DNA from: Lachnospiraceae bacterium
GTDB taxonomy: Bacteria; Bacillota; Clostridia; Lachnospirales; Lachnospiraceae
Assembly (NCBI GenBank): GCA_024698865.1
Contig: JAILQS010000118.1
Location: 1 to 59,307 of the forward strand
Reading direction: 5' to 3'
Length of the DNA: 59,307 nt
A program made the position numbers and the translations under genes. The number at the start of each line of letters is the position of its first letter. Position 1 is the first letter of the stretch. Below are positions 44,176 through 53,478 of the stretch, one piece after another. The notes beneath the pieces are model-generated. The model worked only from the letters and a program-made list of their open reading frames with translations. It made no database searches and had not been told where the DNA came from.

Positions 44176-45341
44176 GAAACCCGTTATCAAAAACGATAGA
44201 AAGTATTAAGCCATCCGGAATCCGTAAATTTTTTGATATTGTAAATGAAATGACAGATGCCATTTCCCTTGGTGTTGGTGAACCGGATTTTGATACCCCA
44301 TGGCATATTCGAGAAGAGGGAATCTACTCTCTTGAAAAGGGCAAAACCTTTTATACGTCCAATGCCGGACTGAAAGAATTAAAGGTTGAGATTTGCAAAT
44401 ATTTAAACAGAAAATTTGATTTGAATTATGACTTCAACAATGAAGTTTTTGTAACGGTCGGCGGAAGTGAAGCAATTGACGTGGCACTCAGAGTTATGAT
44501 AGACCCGGGCGATGAGGTTTTGATACCTGAGCCGTGTTATGTATCGTACCTGCCTTGTGTTCAGCTCACTTATGGAGTTCCGGTACCGATTCCGTTACAG
44601 GAAAAGAACAAATTCAAACTTACCAAAGAAGAACTTCTTGCAAATATTACAGATAAGACAAAAGTATTGGTTATGCCGTTTCCGAACAATCCAACCGGCG
44701 GAATAATGACGCGTGAGGATTTACAGGAAATCGTAGATGTAATTATAGAAAAGGATATTTTCGTTATCTCCGACGAAATCTATTCTGAGCTTACATATGG
44801 AGGCAAAAACCATGTATCTATCGCATCTTTCCCTGGAATGAAAGAAAGATGTATTGTGATTAACGGCTTCTCCAAATCCTATGCCATGACCGGTTGGAGA
44901 CTTGGTTATGCAGCAGGGCCGGAAGAGATTATTTCACAGATGATTAAGGTGCATCAGTTTGCAATTATGTGTGCGCCTACGACCAGTCAGTATGCTGCAG
45001 TAGAGGCGCTGAAAAACGGTGACCATGATGTGGAAACCATGCGTAAAGCATACGACCAGAGACGTCGCTTTTTATTAAAAGAATTTGAGCGTATTGGCAT
45101 GAAATGTTTCGAGCCGGAGGGCGCATTTTATATGTTCCCAAGCATAGAGAAATACGGTCTTTCCAGTGAAGAGTTTGCAACAAGACTTCTTATGGAGGAG
45201 AAGGTTGCAGTTGTTCCGGGAACCGCATTTGGTGATTCCGGAGAGGGATTCCTTCGAATTTCCTATGCATACTCTATCGATAATCTCAAGATTGCGATGG
45301 AGCGAATCGAAAAGTTTGTTAAGCGATTGGAAGCAAAATAG
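44172..45341 (+). CDS. Class I/II pyridoxal-phosphate aminotransferase
   Basis: A 389-residue fold-type I aminotransferase of the aspartate/aromatic type. The cofactor lysine is in NGFSKSYAMTGWRLGY, the pyridine-ring Asp in VISDEIYSEL, the substrate-loop SLGVGEPDFDTPWH, and a C-terminal carboxylate-binding Arg in EGFLRISYAYS. The sub-group resembles the PatA/AraT branch, but the exact amino donor cannot be set. It is translationally coupled to the Lrp regulator before it. Confidence 0.92.
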   Translation: MRNPLSKTIESIKPSGIRKFFDIVNEMTDAISLGVGEPDFDTPWHIREEGIYSLEKGKTFYTSNAGLKELKVEICKYLNRKFDLNYDFNNEVFVTVGGSEAIDVALRVMIDPGDEVLIPEPCYVSYLPCVQLTYGVPVPIPLQEKNKFKLTKEELLANITDKTKVLVMPFPNNPTGGIMTREDLQEIVDVIIEKDIFVISDEIYSELTYGGKNHVSIASFPGMKERCIVINGFSKSYAMTGWRLGYAAGPEEIISQMIKVHQFAIMCAPTTSQYAAVEALKNGDHDVETMRKAYDQRRRFLLKEFERIGMKCFEPEGAFYMFPSIEKYGLSSEEFATRLLMEEKVAVVPGTAFGDSGEGFLRISYAYSIDNLKIAMERIEKFVKRLEAK

Positions 45342-45387
45342 AGAATTGTTTCCGATATAATATTAGAAGAGTAGATGGAGGTTGTTT

Positions 45388-45861
45388 ATGGCAGGATTAA
45401 GCGCAGATTATATCAATCCATTTTTAATGGCAGCAAAACAGGTACTTAAAAATATGTGTGGAGTAGACGCAGAGATAGGCAAACCATTTCTTAAAGATGC
45501 AGAATTTACTTCAGACAGTATCGTCATTATCATCGGCGTTACGGGTGAGATGCGTGGACAGGTAATGTTGGGATTTGAGAATCCTGTTGCATGTGATATT
45601 GCGTCTAAGATGTGTATGATGCCAATCACTGTATTGGATGAGATTTCTACCAGTGCGATTTGTGAGCTTGGCAATATGATTATGGGTAATACTGCAACCC
45701 TGTTCTCTAACAATGATATCGGAATTGATATTACACCACCGACATTATGTACCGGAGACGTAAGCTTCTCCGCAAACTTTACGAGAAATATATGTATTCC
45801 GATTAAATATGGTGAGCACACGATAGAATTTAATTTATCCTTAAAGGAAGACAGAAAGTAG
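45388..45861 (+). CDS. cheX: CheX-type CheY-P phosphatase
   Basis: Chemotaxis protein that dephosphorylates CheY-P and resets motor signalling. The 157-residue protein contains the CheC/CheX phosphatase helix SAICELGNMIMGN, with the catalytic Glu and Asn of the ExxN motif, and the domain-swapped beta segment GVTGEMRGQVMLGFE. The open frame begins at a TTG (45382), but the ATG at 45388 fits GGAGG, six bases upstream. It is one of three chemotaxis genes scattered in this window; no cheA or cheY is here. Confidence 0.87.
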   Translation: MAGLSADYINPFLMAAKQVLKNMCGVDAEIGKPFLKDAEFTSDSIVIIIGVTGEMRGQVMLGFENPVACDIASKMCMMPITVLDEISTSAICELGNMIMGNTATLFSNNDIGIDITPPTLCTGDVSFSANFTRNICIPIKYGEHTIEFNLSLKEDRK

Positions 45862-45867
45862 TACGTT

Positions 45868-46368
45868 ATGTTAAATATTATTTTACATGAACCGGAGATT
45901 CCACAAAATACGGGGAATATCGGTAGAACCTGTGTGGCAGCAGGTGCAAAACTTCATTTAATTGAGCCGCTGGGATTTCGACTTAATGAAAAGGCGATCA
46001 AGCGTGCCGGTATGGATTATTGGGAGAAGCTAGATGTCACCAGATATGATGATTTCGCAGATTTCCTTCAGAAGAATCCGGATGCCAAGATATTTATGGC
46101 AACCACGAAGGCGAAACATACTTATACCGAGGTGAATTATGGCCCCAATGATTTTATCATGTTTGGAAAAGAGAGCGCAGGTATTCCGGAGGAGATATTG
46201 GTAGACTATGAGGAGACCTGTATCCGCATTCCGATGATTGGAGATATTCGATCATTGAATCTTGGTAATTCGGTAGCCATTGTCTTGTATGAGGCACTGC
46301 GACAGAATCATTTTACAGATATGAATTTGGAAGGAGATTTACACAGACTCTCCTGGAAAAGTAAATAG
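45868..46368 (+). CDS. trmL: tRNA (cytidine/uridine-34 2'-O)-methyltransferase TrmL
   Basis: SPOUT-class methyltransferase that modifies the wobble ribose of tRNA-Leu. It has 166 residues with the start LHEPEIPQNTGNIGRTC, FGKESAGIP, and the knot segment IPMIGDIRSLNLGNSVAIVLYE. These are diagnostic for TrmL (CspR). It begins six bases after cheX with only a weak ribosome site, so it may depend on translation of cheX. Confidence 0.95.
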   Translation: MLNIILHEPEIPQNTGNIGRTCVAAGAKLHLIEPLGFRLNEKAIKRAGMDYWEKLDVTRYDDFADFLQKNPDAKIFMATTKAKHTYTEVNYGPNDFIMFGKESAGIPEEILVDYEETCIRIPMIGDIRSLNLGNSVAIVLYEALRQNHFTDMNLEGDLHRLSWKSK

Positions 46369-46380
46369 CGAAACATATAA

Positions 46381-46430
46381 AAACAACCGTCCGATGTAAT
46401 TTTTGAGATTTGCATCAGACGGTTGTTTTG
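46381..46430. terminator. Bidirectional terminator between trmL and the kinase gene
   Basis: Bases 46381-46396 pair with 46413-46428 with one mismatch. T-runs lie at the right end and, on the other strand, at the left end, serving both convergent units. Confidence 0.88.
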
Positions 46431-46443
46431 CATATTCGATCGT

Positions 46444-47874
46444 TTACTGCGGTTTTGTCTGGGAGAGCGTGAAGATGAATTCCGTTCCAACCCCTTCCGT
46501 ACTAATCAGGTTAATGTTTTCTTTGTGAGCATTTATAATTTCTTTCGTTATAGAAAGACCAAGACCGGTGCCCTTCTTGTCTTTACCACGGGAGGTATCG
46601 GTTTTGTAAAAACGTTCCCACACTTTCTTCAGGCTGTTCTTTGGAATGCCGATGCCATAGTCTTTGACGGATACGAATACTTTGCCGTTTTGGATTTCGG
46701 TGGAAATGTCAATCTTTGAATTGTTGTGGCTGAATTTGATGGCGTTGTCTATCAGGTTATAAAGTACCTGCTGTATCTTACCCATGTCTGCGTAGACAAG
46801 TGTGCTTTCTTCCGGGAAAGTGAGGTTTAACTGGATGTCTTTTTTCAGACAGTTAACCTCGAAGGTTTCACAGGTCTTTTTGATGACCGAGTTAATATCA
46901 AAGGAGCTGATATCTAACATCACACCGTTGTTTTCGAAACGGTTGAGTTCCAAAAGGTTGGTTGTGAGCTTTGTCAGACGTTCCGTTTCAAAAAGGATAA
47001 TATCCAGATATTTTTCCTGGGCTTCGTATGGAATGGTGCCGTCTTTCATTGCCTCCGCGTATCCGCGTATGGAAGTCAGAGGAGAACGGAAATCATGTGA
47101 AATATTTGCAACGAATTTCTTCTGATAGTCGTCAAGATTTTTGATTTCGGTTGCCATAAACTGAACAGATTCCAGAAGCTTTTCGTATTCTCCGGGAAGA
47201 AAGACGGTTTTGTCTTTTGGAGAGATGGTATAGTCCAAATCCCCTTCGGCGTATTTCTTTGCTGCAAGTGTGAGTTTTCTCAGTGGTCGGATATTAAGAA
47301 GATAAATAACGCCAATCAGTAAAAACAACAAAACAGTAAATGCCAGCATTATGAAATTCAGGGAATTGATGTGATAAGACAATTCATCTACCATACCTGA
47401 GGTTGCATAGAGCATTACGATATAGCCTTTCAAATCGTAGTCTGCATAAACTGCCAGCGAAACGGAGAGCGTCGGTTCGTTCGTGATATCTTTCAAAGCC
47501 TGTGGCTGTGAAAAAGTGTGGCTTAGAACCTCCGGTTCTGTTTCTATAATGTTTATTCTATGTGACATGGTACGCGGATCTCTTGTATCAAGAAAAATCT
47601 CTCCATTTTTTTTGACAATGAGAATACGAGTATTAAGGAAAGTATCAATGCTGTGAAGCTGTGTGCTTAATCCGGTAAGGGTTAAGCGGTTCATATAGTA
47701 ATTGTTCATATAATTGGTAGAAAGAATCTCTGCCTCGTCGTAGAGTACTTTTTGCTTCTCTTCAATCATATGTTCCTGAACCCCATAACGCACAAAAGTG
47801 TTAATACTGATAAATCCAATCATGGAAATGAGCAATACCAACATGATATAACGAAAAATAAGATGTCGTCTCAA
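46444..47874 (-). CDS. HAMP-domain sensor histidine kinase
   Basis: Partner kinase of the OmpR-type regulator upstream. The 476-residue protein has TM1 (about 8-26), an extracellular sensor (27-170), TM2 (about 172-194), HAMP (195-248), HisKA with H260 in FVANISHDFRSPLTSIRGYA and an HATPase_c domain (N box LIDNAIKF, G1 DYGIGIP, G2 GTGLGLSI). The start is TTG at 47874 with a full AGGAGGT site; there is no better ATG. The architecture is PhoR/ResE-like. It is third in the mutS2-regulator-kinase unit. Confidence 0.93.
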   Translation of the reverse strand: MRRHLIFRYIMLVLLISMIGFISINTFVRYGVQEHMIEEKQKVLYDEAEILSTNYMNNYYMNRLTLTGLSTQLHSIDTFLNTRILIVKKNGEIFLDTRDPRTMSHRINIIETEPEVLSHTFSQPQALKDITNEPTLSVSLAVYADYDLKGYIVMLYATSGMVDELSYHINSLNFIMLAFTVLLFLLIGVIYLLNIRPLRKLTLAAKKYAEGDLDYTISPKDKTVFLPGEYEKLLESVQFMATEIKNLDDYQKKFVANISHDFRSPLTSIRGYAEAMKDGTIPYEAQEKYLDIILFETERLTKLTTNLLELNRFENNGVMLDISSFDINSVIKKTCETFEVNCLKKDIQLNLTFPEESTLVYADMGKIQQVLYNLIDNAIKFSHNNSKIDISTEIQNGKVFVSVKDYGIGIPKNSLKKVWERFYKTDTSRGKDKKGTGLGLSITKEIINAHKENINLISTEGVGTEFIFTLSQTKPQ

Positions 47875-47886
47875 TGAGATTACCTC

Positions 47887-48600
47887 CTAATTAGTGGTCT
47901 CAAATTTATATCCGATACCCCAGACGGTAGCGAGTTTCCAGGCAGAGTGATCTTTGATTTTCTCACGAAGTCGTTTGATATGTACATCTACCGTTCGTGT
48001 ATCACCAATGTACTCGTAGCCCCAAATATGGTCTAACAGTTGTTCTCTGGTAAACACCTGGTTTGGATGGGAAGCGAGGAAATAAAACAGCTCCAGTTCC
48101 TTAGGCGGCATCTCGATTCGCTGGTCGTAGTAAGTGACCGCATAATTGGTCTGGTTGATGATAAGGTCCGGATACATAACATATTCCCCTTTTTCGTCGG
48201 CGGTGTCCGGCGCGGGCGCACTGCCTGTGTTGGCATAACGTCTTAAAACAGCTTTTACCCTTGCAACCAGTTCTTTTGAATCAAAAGGTTTAATCATATA
48301 GTCGTCTGCGCCAAGCTCCAGTCCCAGCACCTTGTCAAAGACCTCTCCTTTGGCGGAAAGCATAATGATTGGAATAGAGCCCTTCTTGCGTATTTCCCTG
48401 CAAACCTCATAACCGTCTATACCCGGAAGCATCAGGTCAAGCAGAATCAAATCCGGATGATAGGATTCAAATTCCTTAAGTGCATCTTCTCCGTTATAAA
48501 CAATCTGAGTTTCAAAGCACTCTTTTACGAGATATAGGGAAATTAATTCGGCAATATTTGCATCATCATCTACGATGAGTATTTTCTGTTTGTTAATCAT
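47887..48600 (-). CDS. OmpR/PhoB-family response regulator
   Basis: DNA-binding regulator of 237 residues. Its receiver has the acidic pair in VDDDANIAE, phospho-acceptor D55 in LILLDLMLPG and the lysine in YMIKPFDSK. The C-terminal winged helix (about 135-233) has YVTRE-like VFTREQLLDHIWGYEY and TVDVHIKRLREKI. It precedes its kinase by 12 bases and begins 15 bases after the end of mutS2. AGGAGGT precedes the ATG. Target genes and stimulus are not evident. Confidence 0.95.
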   Translation of the reverse strand: MINKQKILIVDDDANIAELISLYLVKECFETQIVYNGEDALKEFESYHPDLILLDLMLPGIDGYEVCREIRKKGSIPIIMLSAKGEVFDKVLGLELGADDYMIKPFDSKELVARVKAVLRRYANTGSAPAPDTADEKGEYVMYPDLIINQTNYAVTYYDQRIEMPPKELELFYFLASHPNQVFTREQLLDHIWGYEYIGDTRTVDVHIKRLREKIKDHSAWKLATVWGIGYKFETTN

Positions 48601-48615
48601 TCAAAAGACCTCCTG

Positions 48616-50997
48616 TTACTTGAATTCTACAATAGTTACACCCATATCGCCTTCGCCAAAACCACCCAGACGATAACTTTTTACGTAACTGATTCTTTTT
48701 AGCTGACCATGAACGGCATTTTTCAGTGCCCCCGTTCCGCGTCCATGAATTACCGTTACCTGTGGAAGACCGGATAAGTAGGCGTCATCAAGATATTTCT
48801 CCATAACCGGCAGCGCTTCATCTACCGTCATTCCAATCAGATTGACTTCCGGTCGGATCGTTGCAGATTTGGACATTTTAATTTTGCCGGCGCCGGTGTT
48901 TTTATTTTGGGGTTTCAGAGATGCACCGGTTGTATTTTCTTCCTCGGCAAGCTCTATGTCAGACAATGCAACCTTAGAGCGTAAAATGCCCATCTGTACA
49001 AAAAGCTCTCCTTTGTTGTCCGGAAGACTGCTGACAGTTCCTTTGAGGTTCAGACTGTGGACAAATACCGAATCGCCAAGACGGAGTGTTTTGGGATTGA
49101 TTTTCTTGCCTTTTTTTGCTTTGGTTTTGAGAGACAGCTTGTCCTGTGTTTCATTCAGACTGTTACGCAAAGCAAGGCGCTGTTGCTCCATTTCTTTTGC
49201 ATAATCAGCGTTTTTGCTCCATTTGTTATACTTACGGATGGATTCGTCGGCAAGATCTTTCGCTTTCTGGATGATATCTCTTGCTTCTTCGTTGGCATTG
49301 CGAAGAATGCGTTCCTTGGCATGATCTATTTTATCATTTTTTTGTTGCAGACGCGCACGAAGCTCTGCAATTTCTGCTTTGTAGCGTGCAATCTCGGCCT
49401 GCTCCTTTTCGAGGGAAATGCGGCTTCCTTCGAGGTCACTGATGACATCCTCTAACGACTGGTCGCTTGTGGAAATCCGCTGTCTGGCATCCGAAATAAT
49501 ATCCTCGGAAAGTCCGAGTTTTTTGGAAATTGCGAAAGCGTTACTCTTGCCGGGAACACCGATTAAAAGACGATACGTCGGCTGAAGCGAAGCAACGTCG
49601 AATTCGCAACAGGCATTTTCAACATCCGGTTCAGTCAGTGCAAATACTTTCAATTCACTGTAGTGCGTTGTGGCAATTGTTGTAGCACCGCGTTGATGGA
49701 GATTATTCAATATCGAAATAGCGAGTGCAGCTCCTTCTGTCGGATCGGTACCTGCACCTAACTCATCAAACAAAACGAGAGAACGATTGTCTGCCTTATC
49801 CAGGATGGAAACAGTATTTGTCATATGGCCGGAGAAGGTACTCAGACTTTGCTCGATACTCTGCTCATCTCCGATATCTGCATAAACCTGATGGAATACG
49901 GACAGTTCCGACTTATCAAAGGCGGGGATGTGAAGACCGGACTGTCCCATCAGTGTAAACAGCCCGACTGTTTTGAGGGATACCGTCTTACCACCGGTAT
50001 TCGGACCGGTAATGATAAGCATATGAAAATCCTCCCCGATGTGAATATCAATCGGGACAATCTTATGTGGATCGATGAAAGGATGGCGCCCTTTTTTGAT
50101 GTTGATATAGCCACGGTTGTTAAAAACGGGCTCGCTGCCTTTCATTTGCCTTGACAAATATGCTCTTGCAAAAATGAAATCGAGAGCACAAAGGGTCTTA
50201 AAATCATTGGAAAGCGCATCTGTAAAAAGTGCGGCCTCGGCACTGAGCGAAGCAAGAATACGCTGAATTTCTTCTGCTTCTTTCAGGGCAAGCTCCTTTA
50301 ATTCGTTATTTAAGTCCACGACTGCCATAGGCTCGATGAAAAAGGTAGAACCGGTGGAAGACTGGTCGTGAACCATACCTTTCATCTGATTCTTATATTC
50401 GGACTTGACCGGAATGCAGTAGCGACCATCACGCATGGTAATGATATTTTCCTGCAGCATCGTCTGTGTCGAACTCTGGTTGATGAGTTTATTTAATGTA
50501 TCGTGTATCTTGTTATTGGTATTTTTGACACTGCGGCGAATTCGCAAAAGTTCCGGACTTGCATCGTCGCTGTATTCCTCCTCGTCAATAATAGCAGCGG
50601 TAATCGCTTTGTTTAAAGGGGAAAGCGGTTCCAGACTTACAAAGGACTCTGTAAGGGAATCCTCGATGTTTTCCTGTGCATCGTAATTCTTAACGGTCAG
50701 TGCAGTTGAAAGCATACGACTGATATCCAACAATTCTTTCGATGTCAGAATCCCGCCGACCTCCAGACGCTTGATGGAAGGACGTATGTCGCTGACTCCG
50801 CGAAAAGAAAGATGACCTTTGGCAAGAACTCTGCTCAGGGCATCGGAAGTTTCGGTCTGTAATTTTTGGATTCTGGGTAGGGAATCCGCCGGATGGAGCT
50901 TCTTGCAATATTTTCGTCCAAGAGGTGTGCTCGCTTCTTTTTCCAGCATTTCTGTTATTTTATAATATTCCAAAGTGTGTAAAACTTTCTGATTCAT
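48616..50997 (-). CDS. mutS2: MutS2 ribosome-rescue/recombination-suppressing ATPase
   Basis: MutS-family ATPase of 793 residues. In Bacillus MutS2 splits collided ribosomes; in Helicobacter it limits recombination. The MutS core and clamp occupy residues 1-300. The ATPase has Walker A ITGPNTGGKTVSLKT, Walker B LVLFDELGAGTDPTEG and the helix-turn-helix region FAISKKLGL. A long coiled coil (about 520-630), a KOW-like segment and the C-terminal Smr domain (TVIHGRGTGALKNAV) follow. CGGAGA is eight bases before the ATG at 50997 and only two before that at 51003, so the inner start is preferred. It heads an operon with a two-component system. Confidence 0.95.
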   Translation of the reverse strand: MNQKVLHTLEYYKITEMLEKEASTPLGRKYCKKLHPADSLPRIQKLQTETSDALSRVLAKGHLSFRGVSDIRPSIKRLEVGGILTSKELLDISRMLSTALTVKNYDAQENIEDSLTESFVSLEPLSPLNKAITAAIIDEEEYSDDASPELLRIRRSVKNTNNKIHDTLNKLINQSSTQTMLQENIITMRDGRYCIPVKSEYKNQMKGMVHDQSSTGSTFFIEPMAVVDLNNELKELALKEAEEIQRILASLSAEAALFTDALSNDFKTLCALDFIFARAYLSRQMKGSEPVFNNRGYINIKKGRHPFIDPHKIVPIDIHIGEDFHMLIITGPNTGGKTVSLKTVGLFTLMGQSGLHIPAFDKSELSVFHQVYADIGDEQSIEQSLSTFSGHMTNTVSILDKADNRSLVLFDELGAGTDPTEGAALAISILNNLHQRGATTIATTHYSELKVFALTEPDVENACCEFDVASLQPTYRLLIGVPGKSNAFAISKKLGLSEDIISDARQRISTSDQSLEDVISDLEGSRISLEKEQAEIARYKAEIAELRARLQQKNDKIDHAKERILRNANEEARDIIQKAKDLADESIRKYNKWSKNADYAKEMEQQRLALRNSLNETQDKLSLKTKAKKGKKINPKTLRLGDSVFVHSLNLKGTVSSLPDNKGELFVQMGILRSKVALSDIELAEEENTTGASLKPQNKNTGAGKIKMSKSATIRPEVNLIGMTVDEALPVMEKYLDDAYLSGLPQVTVIHGRGTGALKNAVHGQLKRISYVKSYRLGGFGEGDMGVTIVEFK

Positions 50998-51091
50998 ATA
51001 CATTCTCCGTACTTTCTTGATATTATAGACTATTGTAACGTATACGGCGGGAAAAGAAAATACGATTATTCATATATTGTTCATAAAAATG

Positions 51092-51100
51092 TGTTATAAT
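51092..51100 (+). promoter_or_regulatory. Extended -10 promoter of the pseudo-HtrA gene
   Basis: TGTTATAAT is a perfect extended -10 element, with a leader of about 80 bases before the HtrA-like gene. The leader contains a short ATTTGT/ACAAAT hairpin near 51140. Confidence 0.55.
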
Positions 51101-51185
51101 GTTTTGTGTGTTTTTTGAATATATGTAAGAGGGGAACCTACAGGATTTGTAAGCAACAAATGTACAGGCAGGAGAAGGAGAGTTT

Positions 51186-52502
51186 ATGTCTGGTGAAGAA
51201 AAACAGCAAAATAAAATGGATGACGAAAAGCGTGCTTTTATAAAAGAGCAGGTAGCACCAAATAAAAAAAATAAATGGAAAAAGAACGGCAGAATTGTCT
51301 TACAGACGGCAGGACTTTCTGTTTTATTCGGTTTAGTCAGTGCGTTTGTTTTTGCGCAGGCAGAGCCGGCATTCCGTAATTATTTTCATCCGGAAGAGAA
51401 GAATAAAAGTACCGTAGTATTGGAGACGGAACCGACAGAGACACCGGAGCCGACACAGAGTCCTTCGCCGACTCCGACGAAGACGCCGAAGAAGGAACCG
51501 GAGGTCATAACGGAAGTTGTGGAAGCGGATCTGGATACGTTCCAGCAGATGTACGAGAAGGTACAGGCAAAAGTAGAAGATTTGAATCATTCCGTAGTAA
51601 AGGTGTCTACGATTCAAAACGGTGTTGACTGGTTTGATAATCCGGCGGAACTGAAAGACGAGACGAGTGGAATTATTGTTGCCGAAGATGATGAGAGCTA
51701 TTACATTTTGGCGACTCCGAGTGAGATTACGGATTCGAAGAATATTCAGATTACATTTTCCAATGATTACGTAACGAAAGGAACACTGCTTGGAAGTGAT
51801 TTGGAAGTAGATATCGCGGTGATCCGCGTGAGACGGGAGGAGATTTCCGAGGACACAAAGTCAATCATTTCCCTGTCAAAGCTGGGGGATTCTGACAAGA
51901 TAAGACCGGGGCTTCCGGTTCTTGCACTTGGCAATCCAAACGGCTATGTGTATTCAATGGATATCGGGAATATCAGTTCCAGAACGTCTACCCTGTACGC
52001 GACAGATTCAGAATACCAGATGTTCTACACGACAATGGGAAGTACAACCAGAGGTGGCGGCGTAATTGCTGATATTGACGGACGTATTATCGGAATTATT
52101 TCTCATTTGACAGATGAGAATTCGGAAAGTAATTATTGTAAGGCGCTTTCCATAAACAAACTAAAAGGGCTGATTGAGCAGTTGATGAATCAGACCAAAC
52201 GTGTGTATTGTGGCATAGAAGCTGCAAATATGAGCGAGGAATACAAAGAACAGAACCAGTTGGAAACCGGAATTTACGTAACGAAAGTGTTAAATGCATC
52301 TCCGGCGTTGCAGGGAGATGTTAAGGCGGGAGATATTATCCTGGATATCAACGGAATTGATATTTCGAGCGTGGAACAATATGCAAAAGTGCTTGCGCAG
52401 TATGAGCCGGGCGACAAGATTAAAGTCCGACTGATGCGTCTGATGGGCAATGAATGGAAAGAAAGCGAAGCAACGATAGCGCTGCAGGAAAAAAAGAATT
52501 AG
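51186..52502 (+). CDS. Membrane-anchored HtrA-like PDZ protein lacking catalytic residues
   Basis: A 438-residue homologue of HtrA/DegP serine proteases. A basic cytoplasmic tail, one TM helix (about 37-57), a Thr/Pro/Glu-rich linker (78-108), a trypsin-like domain (about 130-330) and one PDZ domain (about 335-430) are visible. The catalytic Asp is kept (D209 in DLEVDIAVIRV). The His position reads Ser (S179 in YYILATPSEI, where HtrA has TNNHVV), and the Ser position reads Gly (G290 in STTRGGGVIADIDG, where HtrA has NPGNSGGP). It is therefore probably a pseudoprotease acting as a chaperone or binding scaffold. yhaM follows 23 bases later. Confidence 0.88.
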   Translation: MSGEEKQQNKMDDEKRAFIKEQVAPNKKNKWKKNGRIVLQTAGLSVLFGLVSAFVFAQAEPAFRNYFHPEEKNKSTVVLETEPTETPEPTQSPSPTPTKTPKKEPEVITEVVEADLDTFQQMYEKVQAKVEDLNHSVVKVSTIQNGVDWFDNPAELKDETSGIIVAEDDESYYILATPSEITDSKNIQITFSNDYVTKGTLLGSDLEVDIAVIRVRREEISEDTKSIISLSKLGDSDKIRPGLPVLALGNPNGYVYSMDIGNISSRTSTLYATDSEYQMFYTTMGSTTRGGGVIADIDGRIIGIISHLTDENSESNYCKALSINKLKGLIEQLMNQTKRVYCGIEAANMSEEYKEQNQLETGIYVTKVLNASPALQGDVKAGDIILDINGIDISSVEQYAKVLAQYEPGDKIKVRLMRLMGNEWKESEATIALQEKKN

Positions 52503-52525
52503 TTTTGTATGAAGAGGTATAAATA

Positions 52526-53467
52526 ATGCAATATATAGGAGAGTTACGAGAAGGAGAGAGATTAGGCGAGGTTTATTTTTGTAAGAGCAAGAATATACTT
52601 AAAACGAAAGCCGGAAAGAGCTATTATTCTTTAATGTTACAGGACCGCACAGGTTCGTTGGATGGCAAGGTGTGGGAAATCACCAATGGAATCGAACATT
52701 TTGAAGCGATGGATTATATTTACGTGGAAGGTCATATCACCAGTTTTCAGGGAACACTGCAGGCGAATATTTCCCGAATTCGCAAATGTCAGGAAGGCGA
52801 GTATGATCCGGAGGAGTATATGCCATGCACGAAGAAAGATAAGGATGCGATGTTTGAAGAACTTCTCGGATTTGTAAAGAGTGTTAAGGAAACCAATCTC
52901 AGAAAGTTACTGGAAAGCTTCTTTGTGGAAGATGCAGAATTTATCAAGATGTTCAAAGGACATTCTGCTGCAAAGAGTGTACACCACGGATTTATCGGCG
53001 GTCTGTTGGAACATACCCTTGGTGTAACCAGATTATGCGATTATATGGCAGGTGCATATCCGGTATTGAATCGCGACTTATTGATTGCCGCCGCAATATT
53101 CCATGACATCGGAAAGGTCAGAGAGATTTCTGCGTTCCCGGAGAATGATTATACCGATGACGGACAGTTATTGGGTCATATATATATGGGTGCCGAGATG
53201 ATTGGCGAACGTGTAAGAGAAATTGACGGATTCCCGGTGGTGCTTGCAAATCAATTAAAGCATTGTATTTTATCTCATCACGGGGAACTGGAATATGGGT
53301 CGCCTAAGAAACCCGCACTTGCTGAGGCGGTTGCACTTAATTTTGCCGACAATACAGATGCGAAGATGCAGACGCTTACCGAGATTTTTGAAAAATCCGG
53401 AGATGCAAAAGGATGGCTTGGTTTCAATCGATTATTTGACTCGAATATTCGTAAGACAGATATTTAA
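52526..53467 (+). CDS. yhaM: 3'-5' exoribonuclease YhaM family protein
   Basis: Mn2+-dependent 3'-5' exoribonuclease of 313 residues. An OB-fold nucleic-acid-binding domain (about 15-100, with YYSLMLQDRTGSLDGKVWEI) precedes an HD domain (about 155-290). The HD metal ligands are seen in HHGFIGGLLEHTLGVTRL, IFHDIGKVREI and HCILSHHGELEYGS. Its stop overlaps the first possible start of the rRNA methyltransferase gene. Confidence 0.93.
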   Translation: MQYIGELREGERLGEVYFCKSKNILKTKAGKSYYSLMLQDRTGSLDGKVWEITNGIEHFEAMDYIYVEGHITSFQGTLQANISRIRKCQEGEYDPEEYMPCTKKDKDAMFEELLGFVKSVKETNLRKLLESFFVEDAEFIKMFKGHSAAKSVHHGFIGGLLEHTLGVTRLCDYMAGAYPVLNRDLLIAAAIFHDIGKVREISAFPENDYTDDGQLLGHIYMGAEMIGERVREIDGFPVVLANQLKHCILSHHGELEYGSPKKPALAEAVALNFADNTDAKMQTLTEIFEKSGDAKGWLGFNRLFDSNIRKTDI

Positions 53468-53478
53468 TGGAGGTCATT

